From Limnohabitans sp. (GTDB lineage: Bacteria > Pseudomonadota > Gammaproteobacteria > Burkholderiales > Burkholderiaceae_C), in contig JAHECM010000061.1 in the NCBI GenBank assembly GCA_024641725.1, positions 1 to 9,431 on the forward strand: DNA of 9,431 bases. The letters are read 5' to 3'. The position numbers and the translations under genes are program-made. The notes below the pieces were generated by a model. The model made no database searches. It was not told the origin of the DNA and saw only the letters and a list, made by a program, of their open reading frames with translations. This document shows positions 1-6,501 of this stretch, one piece after another; position 1 is the stretch's first letter, and each line of letters opens with the position of its first letter.

Positions 1-273
1 CAAGTGCAGCGCCGCATAGCCAAACACCAGCAGGCCCAGCATGCGCCGAAAGCGGGCCAGCTCGGGCCAAGCCAAGGCCGTGCGCAGGGGCGTCACGGCC
101 AGCACCACGCACAGGCTGCGCAGCGTCCAGTCACCCGTGGCTCGGATCAAAAATTCGGCCGGATTGGCCCCCAGGTCATCGCTGAAAGTGCGCCACACCA
201 ACACGGCCAGCGGCAGCAAACCCACCGCCAGCAAGGCCCACCAAGCCACCGGCCGGCGCAAGCAAGCCCTCAT
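1..273 (-). CDS. msrQ: MsrQ, heme-binding membrane subunit of the periplasmic methionine sulfoxide reductase (5' part only)
   Basis: Partial gene: the first 91 codons are present and the rest lies beyond position 1. MsrQ (formerly YedZ) is an inner-membrane b-type heme protein that passes electrons from the respiratory chain to MsrP. The visible part has a first hydrophobic segment at residues about 9-27, the family-typical stretch GANPAEFLIRATGDWTLR at 35-52, a second hydrophobic segment at about 53-68, and the start of a third ending YAALHL. The His at residue 90 matches by memory the conserved heme-region His of E. coli YedZ (..FAWATLHL). The start is the ATG at 273; no other start codon occurs in frame between it and the msrP stop. 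It lies 52 bp downstream of msrP in the same orientation, has no clear Shine-Dalgarno sequence, and its ATG overlaps the stop of a tiny frame (270-326), which suggests translational coupling. Family assignment is confident. Confidence 0.9.
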   Translation of the reverse strand, partial: MRACLRRPVAWWALLAVGLLPLAVLVWRTFSDDLGANPAEFLIRATGDWTLRSLCVVLAVTPLRTALAWPELARFRRMLGLLVFGYAALHL

Positions 274-326
274 GAGCGCGCGCCCGCGATGGCCAGCCCG
301 ACGGGGCCGTGAAGCTGGGCAGCCAT
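270..326 (-). other. Possible 18-codon linking ORF between msrP and msrQ
   Basis: A short frame reading MAAQLHGPVGLAIAGARS starts at the ATG at 326, which shares its first base with the last base of the msrP stop (TGATG). It ends in a TGA that overlaps the msrQ start (ATGA). It fills the whole gap between the two genes. What is seen is only the geometry; no homology is recognised. It could be a coupling leader that carries ribosomes from msrP to msrQ, or a chance open frame in GC-rich DNA. Confidence 0.3.
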
Positions 327-1321
327 CAGAAGTTGCGCTTCAAGTCCATGCCCGCGTACAGCTGGCCGACTTGGGGCTCGTAGCCGTTGAACATGAGTGT
401 TTTGCGTTTTTTAGCCAGCAAGCCGTCCTCGCCAATGCGCCGTTCGGTGGCCTGGCTCCAACGCGGGTGGTCCACCAGCGGGTTGACGTTGGAATAAAAA
501 CCGTACTCCTGCTGTGCGGCTTTGGTCCACGACGAGGTTGGCTGTTTGTCCACGAAGCGGATCTTGACCAAGCTCTTGGCACTCTTGAAGCCGTATTTCC
601 AAGGCACCACCAGCCGAACCGGTGCGCCGTTTTGCTTGGGCATGACCTCGCCGTACATGCCAAAAGCCAGCAGCGTCAAGGGATGCATGGCTTCGTCCAT
701 GCGCAGGCCCTCCACATAGGGCCAGTCCAGCGAGCCGCCACGCACGCCGGGCATGGTTTTCTCGTCGGCAAGGCTGACGAACTCCACAAACTTGGCCCCG
801 GGCTGGGGCTCGACCCGTTTGATGAGGTCGGCCAGCGAGTAGCCCACCCAAGGGATCACCATGGACCAGCCCTCCACGCAACGCAGGCGGTAAATGCGCT
901 CTTCCATCGCGGCCCACTTCATCAGGTCTTCCAGTGCGTAGCGACCGGGCTTTTTGACCAAACCTTCGATCTCGACCGTCCAAGGCTGGGTTTTGAGGGT
1001 GTGGGCGTAGCGCGCCGGGTCGGCCTTGTCGGTGCCGAACTCGTAAAAGTTGTTGTAGCTGGTGGCGTCTTTGTAGGCGGTAGCCTTGTCCATGACCTGG
1101 GCGCCGGGCACATTGGAGGCGCTGCCCGACAAGGGCGCCAGCACGCCGGGGCGGGCCGTCTGGGCCCACGCCTGGCGCTGCGCCCACGTGGCCATGGCCA
1201 GGCCCGCCGAACCGGCCGCCAGTCCCTTGAGCCAATCACGCCGCCCCAAATAGGCGGACTGGGGGGTGATGTCGAGTGAAGTGGGGTGAATGTAACCGTT
1301 GTCGGGGGTGCGAATGAGCAT
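326..1321 (-). CDS. msrP: MsrP, periplasmic protein-methionine-sulfoxide reductase, catalytic molybdopterin subunit
   Basis: Encodes 331 residues, the usual length for MsrP (formerly YedY). It is a soluble periplasmic molybdenum-cofactor enzyme that reduces methionine sulfoxide in oxidised envelope proteins, using electrons from MsrQ. The N-terminus carries a twin-arginine signal: GRRDWLKG at 26-33, a hydrophobic stretch to about 47, and a likely cleavage after AWA (51-53), so it is exported folded by Tat. The sulfite-oxidase-like fold follows; Cys148 in YRLRCVEGWSMVIPW is the expected molybdenum ligand. The C-terminal QVGQLYAGMDLKRNF tail is typical. The ATG start at 1321 is preceded by AGAGG about 8 nt upstream. 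msrQ follows 52 bp downstream, and the system II heme genes lie upstream on the same strand. No key residue appears to be missing. Confidence 0.95.
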   Translation of the reverse strand: MLIRTPDNGYIHPTSLDITPQSAYLGRRDWLKGLAAGSAGLAMATWAQRQAWAQTARPGVLAPLSGSASNVPGAQVMDKATAYKDATSYNNFYEFGTDKADPARYAHTLKTQPWTVEIEGLVKKPGRYALEDLMKWAAMEERIYRLRCVEGWSMVIPWVGYSLADLIKRVEPQPGAKFVEFVSLADEKTMPGVRGGSLDWPYVEGLRMDEAMHPLTLLAFGMYGEVMPKQNGAPVRLVVPWKYGFKSAKSLVKIRFVDKQPTSSWTKAAQQEYGFYSNVNPLVDHPRWSQATERRIGEDGLLAKKRKTLMFNGYEPQVGQLYAGMDLKRNF

Positions 1322-1374
1322 GGAGCGCCTCTGGGTGGATCAAGCCAAAACAGGTCTTGGTTGATGAATTGTGT

Positions 1375-1402
1375 GCTTTATCCATTCGCCCTGCAGCGTC
1401 AA
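1375..1402 (-). promoter_or_regulatory. Candidate sigma70-like promoter for msrPQ
   Basis: In the gap of about 108 bp between ccsA/resC and msrP, the minus strand reads TTGACG (1402-1397), a 16-nt spacer, then TAAAGC (1380-1375). The -35 box is good but the -10 is weak (3 of 6). No convincing terminator follows ccsA, so msrPQ may also be transcribed by read-through. This is inference from boxes only. Confidence 0.3.
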
Positions 1403-1429
1403 CAAGTTACACCCCGGCCAGTCCAACTT

Positions 1430-2746
1430 TCACAAAGTGCCGTAGCTGTGCAGACCGCTCAAGAACATGTTCACGCCAATGAAGGCGAATGTCGTGACCG
1501 CCAGCCCCGCCAAGGCCCACCACGCGGCCACGGTGCCGCGCAGGCCTTTCATGAGGCGCATGTGCAGCCAGGCGGCGTAGTTGAGCCAGACGATCAGGGC
1601 CCAAGTTTCTTTGGGGTCCCAGCTCCAATAACCGCCCCAAGCCTCAGCGGCCCACAGCGCGCCCAGCACGGTGGCGATGGTGAAGAAGGCAAAGCCCACG
1701 GCAATGGACTTGTACATCACGTCGTCCAGCACCTCCAGCGGGGGCAGACGCTCGGCAATGCGCTTGCGGCCCAGCAAGATGCCCGCCACGATCAGGGCCG
1801 AAACAGCGGCGTAACCGACCCAGTAGCTGCCACCGGCTTCGGCGATGCCGCGCTGGCGAAAGGCGATGGGCACAAAGCACAGCGCCGCGCCCAGCAACCA
1901 AGTGGGTGTGAGCTTGTGCCAACGGGTCTCGGCCGCTTGCTGCTGCACCAGGTAGGCAAATGCCACCATGGCCGCCAGCGCGAAGGTGCCGTAGCCAATG
2001 AAGTTGGCCGGCACATGCAGCTTCATCCACCAGCTTTTGAGGGCGGGCACCAGGGGCTGAATGGCGTGCGCCTCGCGCACCAGGGTGTACCAGAGCAAAA
2101 AGCCCACGGCAGCACTGACCACCAACATGACAAACGCGCCCAGGGCACGGGTCTTGTACTGGGCTTCAAAGTACAGATAAAACACCGTGGTCAGCCAGCA
2201 AAACAGCACAAACACTTCGTACAAATTGCTGACCGGGATGTGGCCAATGTCAGCCCCGATCAGGTAGCTCTCAAACCAGCGCACCATGGTGCCCACCAGG
2301 GCCAGCGTCACACCCGCCCAGGCCATGCGCGAACCCAGCGCCTCAAAAGTGTCGCCCTGCCCCCGAATGAACATGCCCGCCCAGTAAAAAGCCGTGCTGA
2401 TGAAAAACAGCATGCTCATCCACAAAATGGCCGACTGGCTGGACAAAAAATATTTGAGCCAAAACACCTGCTCGGCGCGCGCCAAGTCACCGTGGTAACT
2501 GTTCACCGCCAGCAAAGACAGCGCGGCCACACCCAGCATGAGGTGGCGCAAGGGCCGCCAAAACCAGCCCAGCCACACCGCGGCGGGCCAAGCCGCCACC
2601 AAGATGCCTTTTTCATAGACGTCCATCGCGCTTTGGTAATTGACCAGCGCAAACAACATGCCACCCAGCGCCAGCAGGGCAAAGCCCCAGTCGGCCAAGC
2701 TGCGCTGCGAAAAATACCCTGGGTTCAGGGTCACGGTCGTGTTCAT
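1430..2746 (-). CDS. ccsB: System II cytochrome c biogenesis protein CcsA/ResC (called CcsB in many databases), WWD-domain heme handling protein
   Basis: Encodes 438 residues of a polytopic inner-membrane protein that, with ResB, moves heme to the periplasmic face and presents it to apocytochrome c. The WWD signature is at residues 370-382 (WGGYWSWDPKETW). The conserved histidines expected to hold heme are visible: His169 in GHIPVSNLYE, His244 in MKLHVPANF, His433 in SGLHSYG, and His395 in AAWLHMR. Many hydrophobic segments span the protein. Names are confusing: in Bordetella literature the WWD protein is CcsA and the ResB-like partner is CcsB, while the common database family name for this protein is CcsB. 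The ATG at 2746 overlaps the resB stop as ATGA, so the two are translationally coupled, as expected for subunits of one complex. Residues 50-130 form extra N-terminal membrane segments typical of the longer bacterial forms. Confidence 0.95.
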   Translation of the reverse strand: MNTTVTLNPGYFSQRSLADWGFALLALGGMLFALVNYQSAMDVYEKGILVAAWPAAVWLGWFWRPLRHLMLGVAALSLLAVNSYHGDLARAEQVFWLKYFLSSQSAILWMSMLFFISTAFYWAGMFIRGQGDTFEALGSRMAWAGVTLALVGTMVRWFESYLIGADIGHIPVSNLYEVFVLFCWLTTVFYLYFEAQYKTRALGAFVMLVVSAAVGFLLWYTLVREAHAIQPLVPALKSWWMKLHVPANFIGYGTFALAAMVAFAYLVQQQAAETRWHKLTPTWLLGAALCFVPIAFRQRGIAEAGGSYWVGYAAVSALIVAGILLGRKRIAERLPPLEVLDDVMYKSIAVGFAFFTIATVLGALWAAEAWGGYWSWDPKETWALIVWLNYAAWLHMRLMKGLRGTVAAWWALAGLAVTTFAFIGVNMFLSGLHSYGTL

Positions 2747-4878
2747 CGGGAAGCCTTTGGTGAATCGTCGCGCCCCAACAAGCGGGCACTCAGTTGTTCA
2801 AATTCGCGGTCAGTGTCCATGGCCTTGCGGTTGGCCGACAGGGCCAACACGGCCTGTGAGCCCGCGTCCACGGGGGTCAACCACACCCACAAGCGCCGCT
2901 CGCGCACATAGAGCATGGCAAACACGCCCAATATCAGCAGTGCGCAGCCCAAATAGACCACGGTTTTTCCGGGGGCTCTGGCCACCTGAAAGACGCTGGC
3001 TTGCACCTGGGTGAAGTCTTTGAGCATCAGCGCCATGGGCGCGGTGTACAGCGGTGCGTCGCTCAGCGCCAGCACGGCTTGGCTCATGAAACCGGCTATC
3101 TTGTCTTGCGGCAGCGGCTGGATGCGGCTTTGCTCGCGGGCCACATGGTCCAACTCCACCAGCGAGCCGTTCAAGATGCGCACCAGCATCTCACCCGCAC
3201 GGGGGCGCTCGCCCTCCGGCACATTGGCCTCCATGAAATCGGCCAATGCCTGCAAACCGGCCACCGCTTGGCCTTTGACCGACTCTTGCCCGGCAAACAA
3301 GCCCAAGGCCCGTTTGGCGGATTCGGCCAACTGCTGCGCCAGTTCGGGGCGTTTGGGATCGACCGCGTTGCGGGCATAGCGCTGCACCGCCCGCTCACGC
3401 AGCTCGGGCGACTGCAGGGCGGCGCGCAGGCGCAAAAAGCCGTCCATGCTGCTCGCCTCGTCGGCGGGCACGCGCATGTAGCGGTAGGCCTCGCCCGGGT
3501 TTTCGCGCATGCCCAGCAGGAACACTGGCTGGCCATCGCCCACGTCCACAGGGGCCATGTAGTTGTTGTATTCGCGGGCTTGGCCTGACGCGTCGCGCAG
3601 CTTGTAGCTCACGCTGGGGCCGACGTTGCGCAGCTCTTTTTCGGTGGACGTTTTGTGGCCCGCGCCCAAACGGCCTTCGATGGTTTGGCGCAGGTCCACG
3701 GCGCGCACGTCGGTGGCTGTTTCGCGGCCACGCCCGGCGTTGGCAAAGTTCTCGACGTTGATGACCCGCAGCCCCGTGAACTCCAGGCGCAACTTATCAT
3801 TGCCATTACTCAGCTCGGTGCTGCCGCCAATCGTGCCCTCCACCTCAAACGGTTTGCTGGCCGCCGCCATGGGCACGGCCTGCAGCTTGACGCGGGAGCC
3901 GCCGTCGTCAAAGCTGGACTGGTAAATCTCGATGCCTTTGAAGTTGGCCGGGTGGTTGACCTCGACCCGGGCCTCTTGTTTTTCGCCGGTGGCCTTGTCG
4001 TGGATCACGATGTCACTGGCAAACAGCTTGGGCATGCCGGTCGAGTAGTACTCGACGATGAACTTTTTGAGCTCGATGGCAAAGGGCAAGTCCTGCAGCA
4101 AGATGCCGTCTGACTGGCTCAGGATGGCCGTGCTCGAGGCTGTGCCCTCGGCCACCATCAGATTGCCCCGAAAGGTCGGGTTGCGCTCTGACAGGCGGTG
4201 CTGCGCGGGCACATCGGCAATCAGGCCGCCGCCGTTGTACACGCTCTTGCCGCCCAAGCCCATTTGGGCGCGCACGATCAGGTCACCGTCCAGCAAGCCA
4301 CCCAAACAAATCAACACAATGGCCGAGTGCGCAGCGATGTAACCCAGCTTGTTGGCCGCGCCCGCTTTGGCCGCCAGCATCCAGCCCTGGCCCTGCGGCG
4401 TGTCGCGCGACTGCAGTTTCACTTTCCAGCCGCCGGTGGCCAGCAGCTGGCCCAAGCGGTGTGCGGCGGCCTCGGGGGCGTCGCTCAATGGGCCTTCGGC
4501 CTTGTGGTGGAAGGCCTTGAGGCTTTGCTCGCGGATGTTTTCTTTGTAGGTCTTGAGCTCGCTCAGGATCTTGGGGGTGTTGCGGGCAATGCACAGGCTG
4601 GTGCTGGTGACCAAAAAAGCCAAGATCAGCAAAAACCACCAGGCGCTGTAAACCGAATACAGGCTCATGGCCCCGAACACCTCGGCCCAAAAAGGGCCGA
4701 ACTGGTTGACGTAATTGGGCAGGGGCTCGTGCTGCTTGAGCACCGTGCCGATCACCGAGGCGATGCAAATGACGGTGAGCAGCGAGATCGCAAAGCGCAT
4801 CGATGACAGCAAGTCCACCAGTGCGCGCCAGCGCTGCGGGCTGGGCTCTCGTTCAAGGCTGGGGTTGGAAGCGGTCAT
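2743..4878 (-). CDS. resB: ResB/Ccs1 cytochrome c biogenesis protein (system II)
   Basis: Encodes 711 residues, the partner of the WWD protein in system II cytochrome c maturation; it is thought to chaperone apocytochrome and take part in heme delivery. Three N-terminal membrane segments are visible: about 29-47 (FAISLLTVICIASVIGTVL), about 79-97 (AWWFLLILAFLVTSTSLCI) and about 180-196 (YIAAHSAIVLICLGGLL, with His184 in the membrane). A large periplasmic domain follows, then a last membrane segment at about 640-660 and a cytoplasmic tail rich in charged residues. The region at about 480-600 is a helical, Ala/Glu/Arg-rich insert before the last segment. The ATG at 4878 has no strong Shine-Dalgarno sequence. 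The stop overlaps the next start by 4 nt. The gene starts only about 38 nt downstream of a terminator, and I could not find a good promoter in between. Confidence 0.95.
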   Translation of the reverse strand: MTASNPSLEREPSPQRWRALVDLLSSMRFAISLLTVICIASVIGTVLKQHEPLPNYVNQFGPFWAEVFGAMSLYSVYSAWWFLLILAFLVTSTSLCIARNTPKILSELKTYKENIREQSLKAFHHKAEGPLSDAPEAAAHRLGQLLATGGWKVKLQSRDTPQGQGWMLAAKAGAANKLGYIAAHSAIVLICLGGLLDGDLIVRAQMGLGGKSVYNGGGLIADVPAQHRLSERNPTFRGNLMVAEGTASSTAILSQSDGILLQDLPFAIELKKFIVEYYSTGMPKLFASDIVIHDKATGEKQEARVEVNHPANFKGIEIYQSSFDDGGSRVKLQAVPMAAASKPFEVEGTIGGSTELSNGNDKLRLEFTGLRVINVENFANAGRGRETATDVRAVDLRQTIEGRLGAGHKTSTEKELRNVGPSVSYKLRDASGQAREYNNYMAPVDVGDGQPVFLLGMRENPGEAYRYMRVPADEASSMDGFLRLRAALQSPELRERAVQRYARNAVDPKRPELAQQLAESAKRALGLFAGQESVKGQAVAGLQALADFMEANVPEGERPRAGEMLVRILNGSLVELDHVAREQSRIQPLPQDKIAGFMSQAVLALSDAPLYTAPMALMLKDFTQVQASVFQVARAPGKTVVYLGCALLILGVFAMLYVRERRLWVWLTPVDAGSQAVLALSANRKAMDTDREFEQLSARLLGRDDSPKASR

Positions 4879-4916
4879 GGCGTGGGCGGGAATAGGGGAA
4901 CGGGAAGCCCAGTCCC

Positions 4917-4945
4917 AAAAAAACAGAGGCCGGAAAACCGGCCTT
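4917..4945 (-). terminator. Intrinsic terminator after cytochrome c4 gene
   Basis: On the minus strand a perfect 7-bp stem, AGGCCGG-TTTT-CCGGCCT (4944-4927), is followed after three bases by seven consecutive Ts (complement of the A run at 4917-4923). This is a canonical Rho-independent terminator. It lies about 100 bp past the cytochrome c4 stop and about 38 nt before the resB start, so it should separate the two transcription units. Confidence 0.85.
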
Positions 4946-5003
4946 CGTGGGGGCTTGCGATCAGCCCGGATTGTGCATCAGCCTGCGGGGCAGACGAACA
5001 ACC

Positions 5004-5040
5004 TGACGGCACCAGGGGAGATCCCCCGGCGCAGCCGTCG
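5004..5040 (-). other. Composite stem-loop directly after the cytochrome c4 stop
   Basis: An outer 6-bp perfect stem (GACGGC at 5005-5010 with GCCGTC at 5034-5039) encloses an inner hairpin, CCAGGGGA-GA-TCCCCCGG (5012-5029), with one mismatch. It begins 6 nt after the stop codon. There is no U tract, so it is not a typical terminator; it may protect the 3' end of the mRNA. The non-coding stretch 4879-5045 holds this element and the terminator and nothing else I can support. Confidence 0.5.
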
Positions 5041-5045
5041 TGCCA

Positions 5046-5666
5046 TCAGCGCAGACCAGCGATGTAGTCGGCCACCGCTTTGATTTCGCGGTCGTTCATC
5101 TTGGCAGCGACACCGGCCATCTGGTTGCTGTTCTTGCGCACGCCGTCACGGAATGCGGTCAACTGAGCCGTGGTGTAGTCAGCGTGTTGGCCCGACAGGC
5201 GGGGGTACTGGGCTGGGATGCCTGCGCCATTGGGCGAGTGGCAACCGGCACAAGCGGCGATTTGGCGGTCGGCAATGCCACCGCGGTAGATGCGCTCGCC
5301 CATGGCCACGGTGTCTTTGTCTTTGGCAAAACCAGCCTTGGCGGGCTTGGAAGCCAACCAATAAGCGATGTTGCGCATGTCCTCGTCGCTCAGGGCGGCG
5401 ACCATGCCGCTCATCACGGCGTTGGCACGTTTGCCAGACTTGAATTCCTGCAATTGCTTGACCAGGTATTCAGGGTGCTGTTGAGAGAGTTTGGGGTTGA
5501 CCGGGGTGGTCGAGTTGCCGTCCGCAGCGTGGCAAGCCGCACACACGGCCGTGAAGCTGGCTTCGCCTTTGGCGAGGTCAGGCTTGGCGGACTTGGCAGC
5601 TGGGCCATTGGCCAGGGCGGAACCCGCAAGCAGGGCAACCATCAGAAAAGAGAAAATCGACTTCAT
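5046..5666 (-). CDS. Diheme cytochrome c4, periplasmic electron carrier
   Basis: Encodes a 206-residue precursor with an N-terminal signal peptide (MKSIFSFLMVALLAGSALA, probable cleavage after ALA) and two tandem cytochrome c domains. Numbering from the start at 5666, the heme-binding motifs are CAACH (residues 42-46) and CAGCH (139-143). Likely axial Met ligands are in SGMVAALSDEDM (Met88) and AAKMNDRE (Met190). Length and two-domain layout fit cytochrome c4, which carries electrons from the bc1 complex to terminal oxidases. The frame could start three codons earlier (ATG at 5675, MIPMKS), but TGGA sits about 8 nt before the 5666 ATG, and the shorter form gives a standard signal peptide. It depends on cytochrome c maturation, whose genes resB-ccsA lie just downstream on the same strand but behind a terminator. 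It is divergent from engB. Confidence 0.92.
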   Translation of the reverse strand: MKSIFSFLMVALLAGSALANGPAAKSAKPDLAKGEASFTAVCAACHAADGNSTTPVNPKLSQQHPEYLVKQLQEFKSGKRANAVMSGMVAALSDEDMRNIAYWLASKPAKAGFAKDKDTVAMGERIYRGGIADRQIAACAGCHSPNGAGIPAQYPRLSGQHADYTTAQLTAFRDGVRKNSNQMAGVAAKMNDREIKAVADYIAGLR

Positions 5667-5682
5667 GGGGATCATCCAGGAG

Positions 5683-5710
5683 TTGGCGCAAAACCCAAGG
5701 ATTCTACAAT
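5683..5710 (+). promoter_or_regulatory. Candidate sigma70 promoter of engB
   Basis: TTGGCG (5683-5688), 16-nt spacer, TACAAT (5705-5710, 5 of 6 to TATAAT). It is placed about 43 nt before the ATG of engB. On the other strand the same bases read TAGAAT (5706-5701), a possible -10 for the cytochrome c4 gene, although no good -35 accompanies it. So the two divergent promoters may overlap. Confidence 0.45.
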
Positions 5711-5718
5711 GCCGTCAG

Positions 5719-5734
5719 CGTCAGTTTCCTGACG
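5719..5734 (+). other. Small hairpin in the engB leader
   Basis: CGTCAG-TTTC-CTGACG forms a perfect 6-bp stem with a 4-nt loop, 19 nt before the engB ATG and just downstream of the predicted transcription start. GTCAG also occurs once more just upstream (5714-5718), allowing an alternative pairing. It may be a local leader structure or an operator; its function is unknown. Confidence 0.3.
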
Positions 5735-5753
5735 ATCCAACCCGGCCCCATTG

Positions 5754-6488
5754 ATGACCACCAGACCCCCCGCTGCACCCGCCCCTCAAACCGACGTCAA
5801 AAGCGTCACTCCCATGGGCTGGATGCACACCGCCAAGTTCTTGACCACGGCGGCCCAGTTGCACCATTTGCCTGCCTACGAGCTGCCTGAAATCGCTTTC
5901 GTGGGCCGCTCCAACGCTGGCAAATCCACCTGCATCAACACCCTGACACAGCAAAAACAGCTGGCCTTTGCCTCCAAAAAACCGGGCCGCACCCAGCACA
6001 TCAACCTGTTTTCTTTGGGCAAACAGGGCATCACCGACGCCGTACTGGCCGACTTGCCCGGTTACGGCTACGCCGCTGTGGCCAAAATGGACAAGGCCCG
6101 CTGGCAGCAGGTCATGGCCAATTACCTGGTCAGCCGCCCCAATTTGCTGGGCATCGTCATGATGTGCGACCCCCGCCACGGCCTGACCGAGCTGGACGAT
6201 GCTTTGCTCGAAATCATCCGACCCCGGGTCGAAGAGGGCTTGAAATTTTTGATCGTGCTGACCAAGGCCGACAAACTCACCCGCTCCGAACAGGCCAAAG
6301 CCTTGTCCATTGCCAAGCTGCAAGCCGGTGGCGGCGAGGTCAAACTGTTCTCGGCGCTCAAAAAACAAGGCGTGGACGAGGTGGCCCAGTTGCTGTGGGA
6401 CTGGACACACACGACCCCCAAAGCGTCAGCGGTGCAAGACACGGCCAGCGCCTCGCTGGAAGACGAACCTCCGGCGCTGGACGAGTAA
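5754..6488 (+). CDS. engB: EngB/YihA ribosome biogenesis GTP-binding protein
   Basis: Encodes 244 residues of a cytoplasmic GTPase of the TrmE-Era-EngA-EngB group, needed for late assembly of the large ribosomal subunit. All GTPase motifs are present: G1 GRSNAGKS at 51-58, the G2 region KPGRTQ at about 76-81, G3 DLPG at 100-103 followed by the EngB-typical YGYA, G4 TKAD at 170-173 and G5 SALK at 200-203. The ATG at 5754 follows a TTG that could extend the frame by one codon; a second in-frame ATG at 5814 (MGWMHTAKF) would remove a Pro/Ala-rich stretch of about 20 residues absent from many EngB proteins. None of these starts has a clear Shine-Dalgarno sequence. The C-terminus after about residue 220 is a low-complexity acidic tail. 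An alpha/beta hydrolase follows after 13 bp and is probably cotranscribed. Confidence 0.95.
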   Translation: MTTRPPAAPAPQTDVKSVTPMGWMHTAKFLTTAAQLHHLPAYELPEIAFVGRSNAGKSTCINTLTQQKQLAFASKKPGRTQHINLFSLGKQGITDAVLADLPGYGYAAVAKMDKARWQQVMANYLVSRPNLLGIVMMCDPRHGLTELDDALLEIIRPRVEEGLKFLIVLTKADKLTRSEQAKALSIAKLQAGGGEVKLFSALKKQGVDEVAQLLWDWTHTTPKASAVQDTASASLEDEPPALDE

Positions 6489-6501
6489 AGCAAGGCCCCC
6501 C

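Noticed and set aside
41..1279. Plus-strand open frame of 412 codons
   Set aside because: Antisense to msrQ and msrP, which are unmistakable; low-complexity translation with no motif.
1403..1429. Possible terminator after ccsA/resC (AAGTT...AACTT)
   Set aside because: Only five weak pairs with a long loop and no T run; not supportable.
1286..2911. Plus-strand open frame of 541 codons
   Set aside because: It is antisense to ccsA/resC and the end of resB, which have clear family motifs. The translation is rich in His, Gln, Arg and Gly with no recognisable domain, as expected for a shadow frame in GC-rich DNA.
5721..6410. Minus-strand open frame of 229 codons opposite engB
   Set aside because: engB has all G motifs on the plus strand; the opposite frame is rich in Gly, Gln and His and has no recognisable family.
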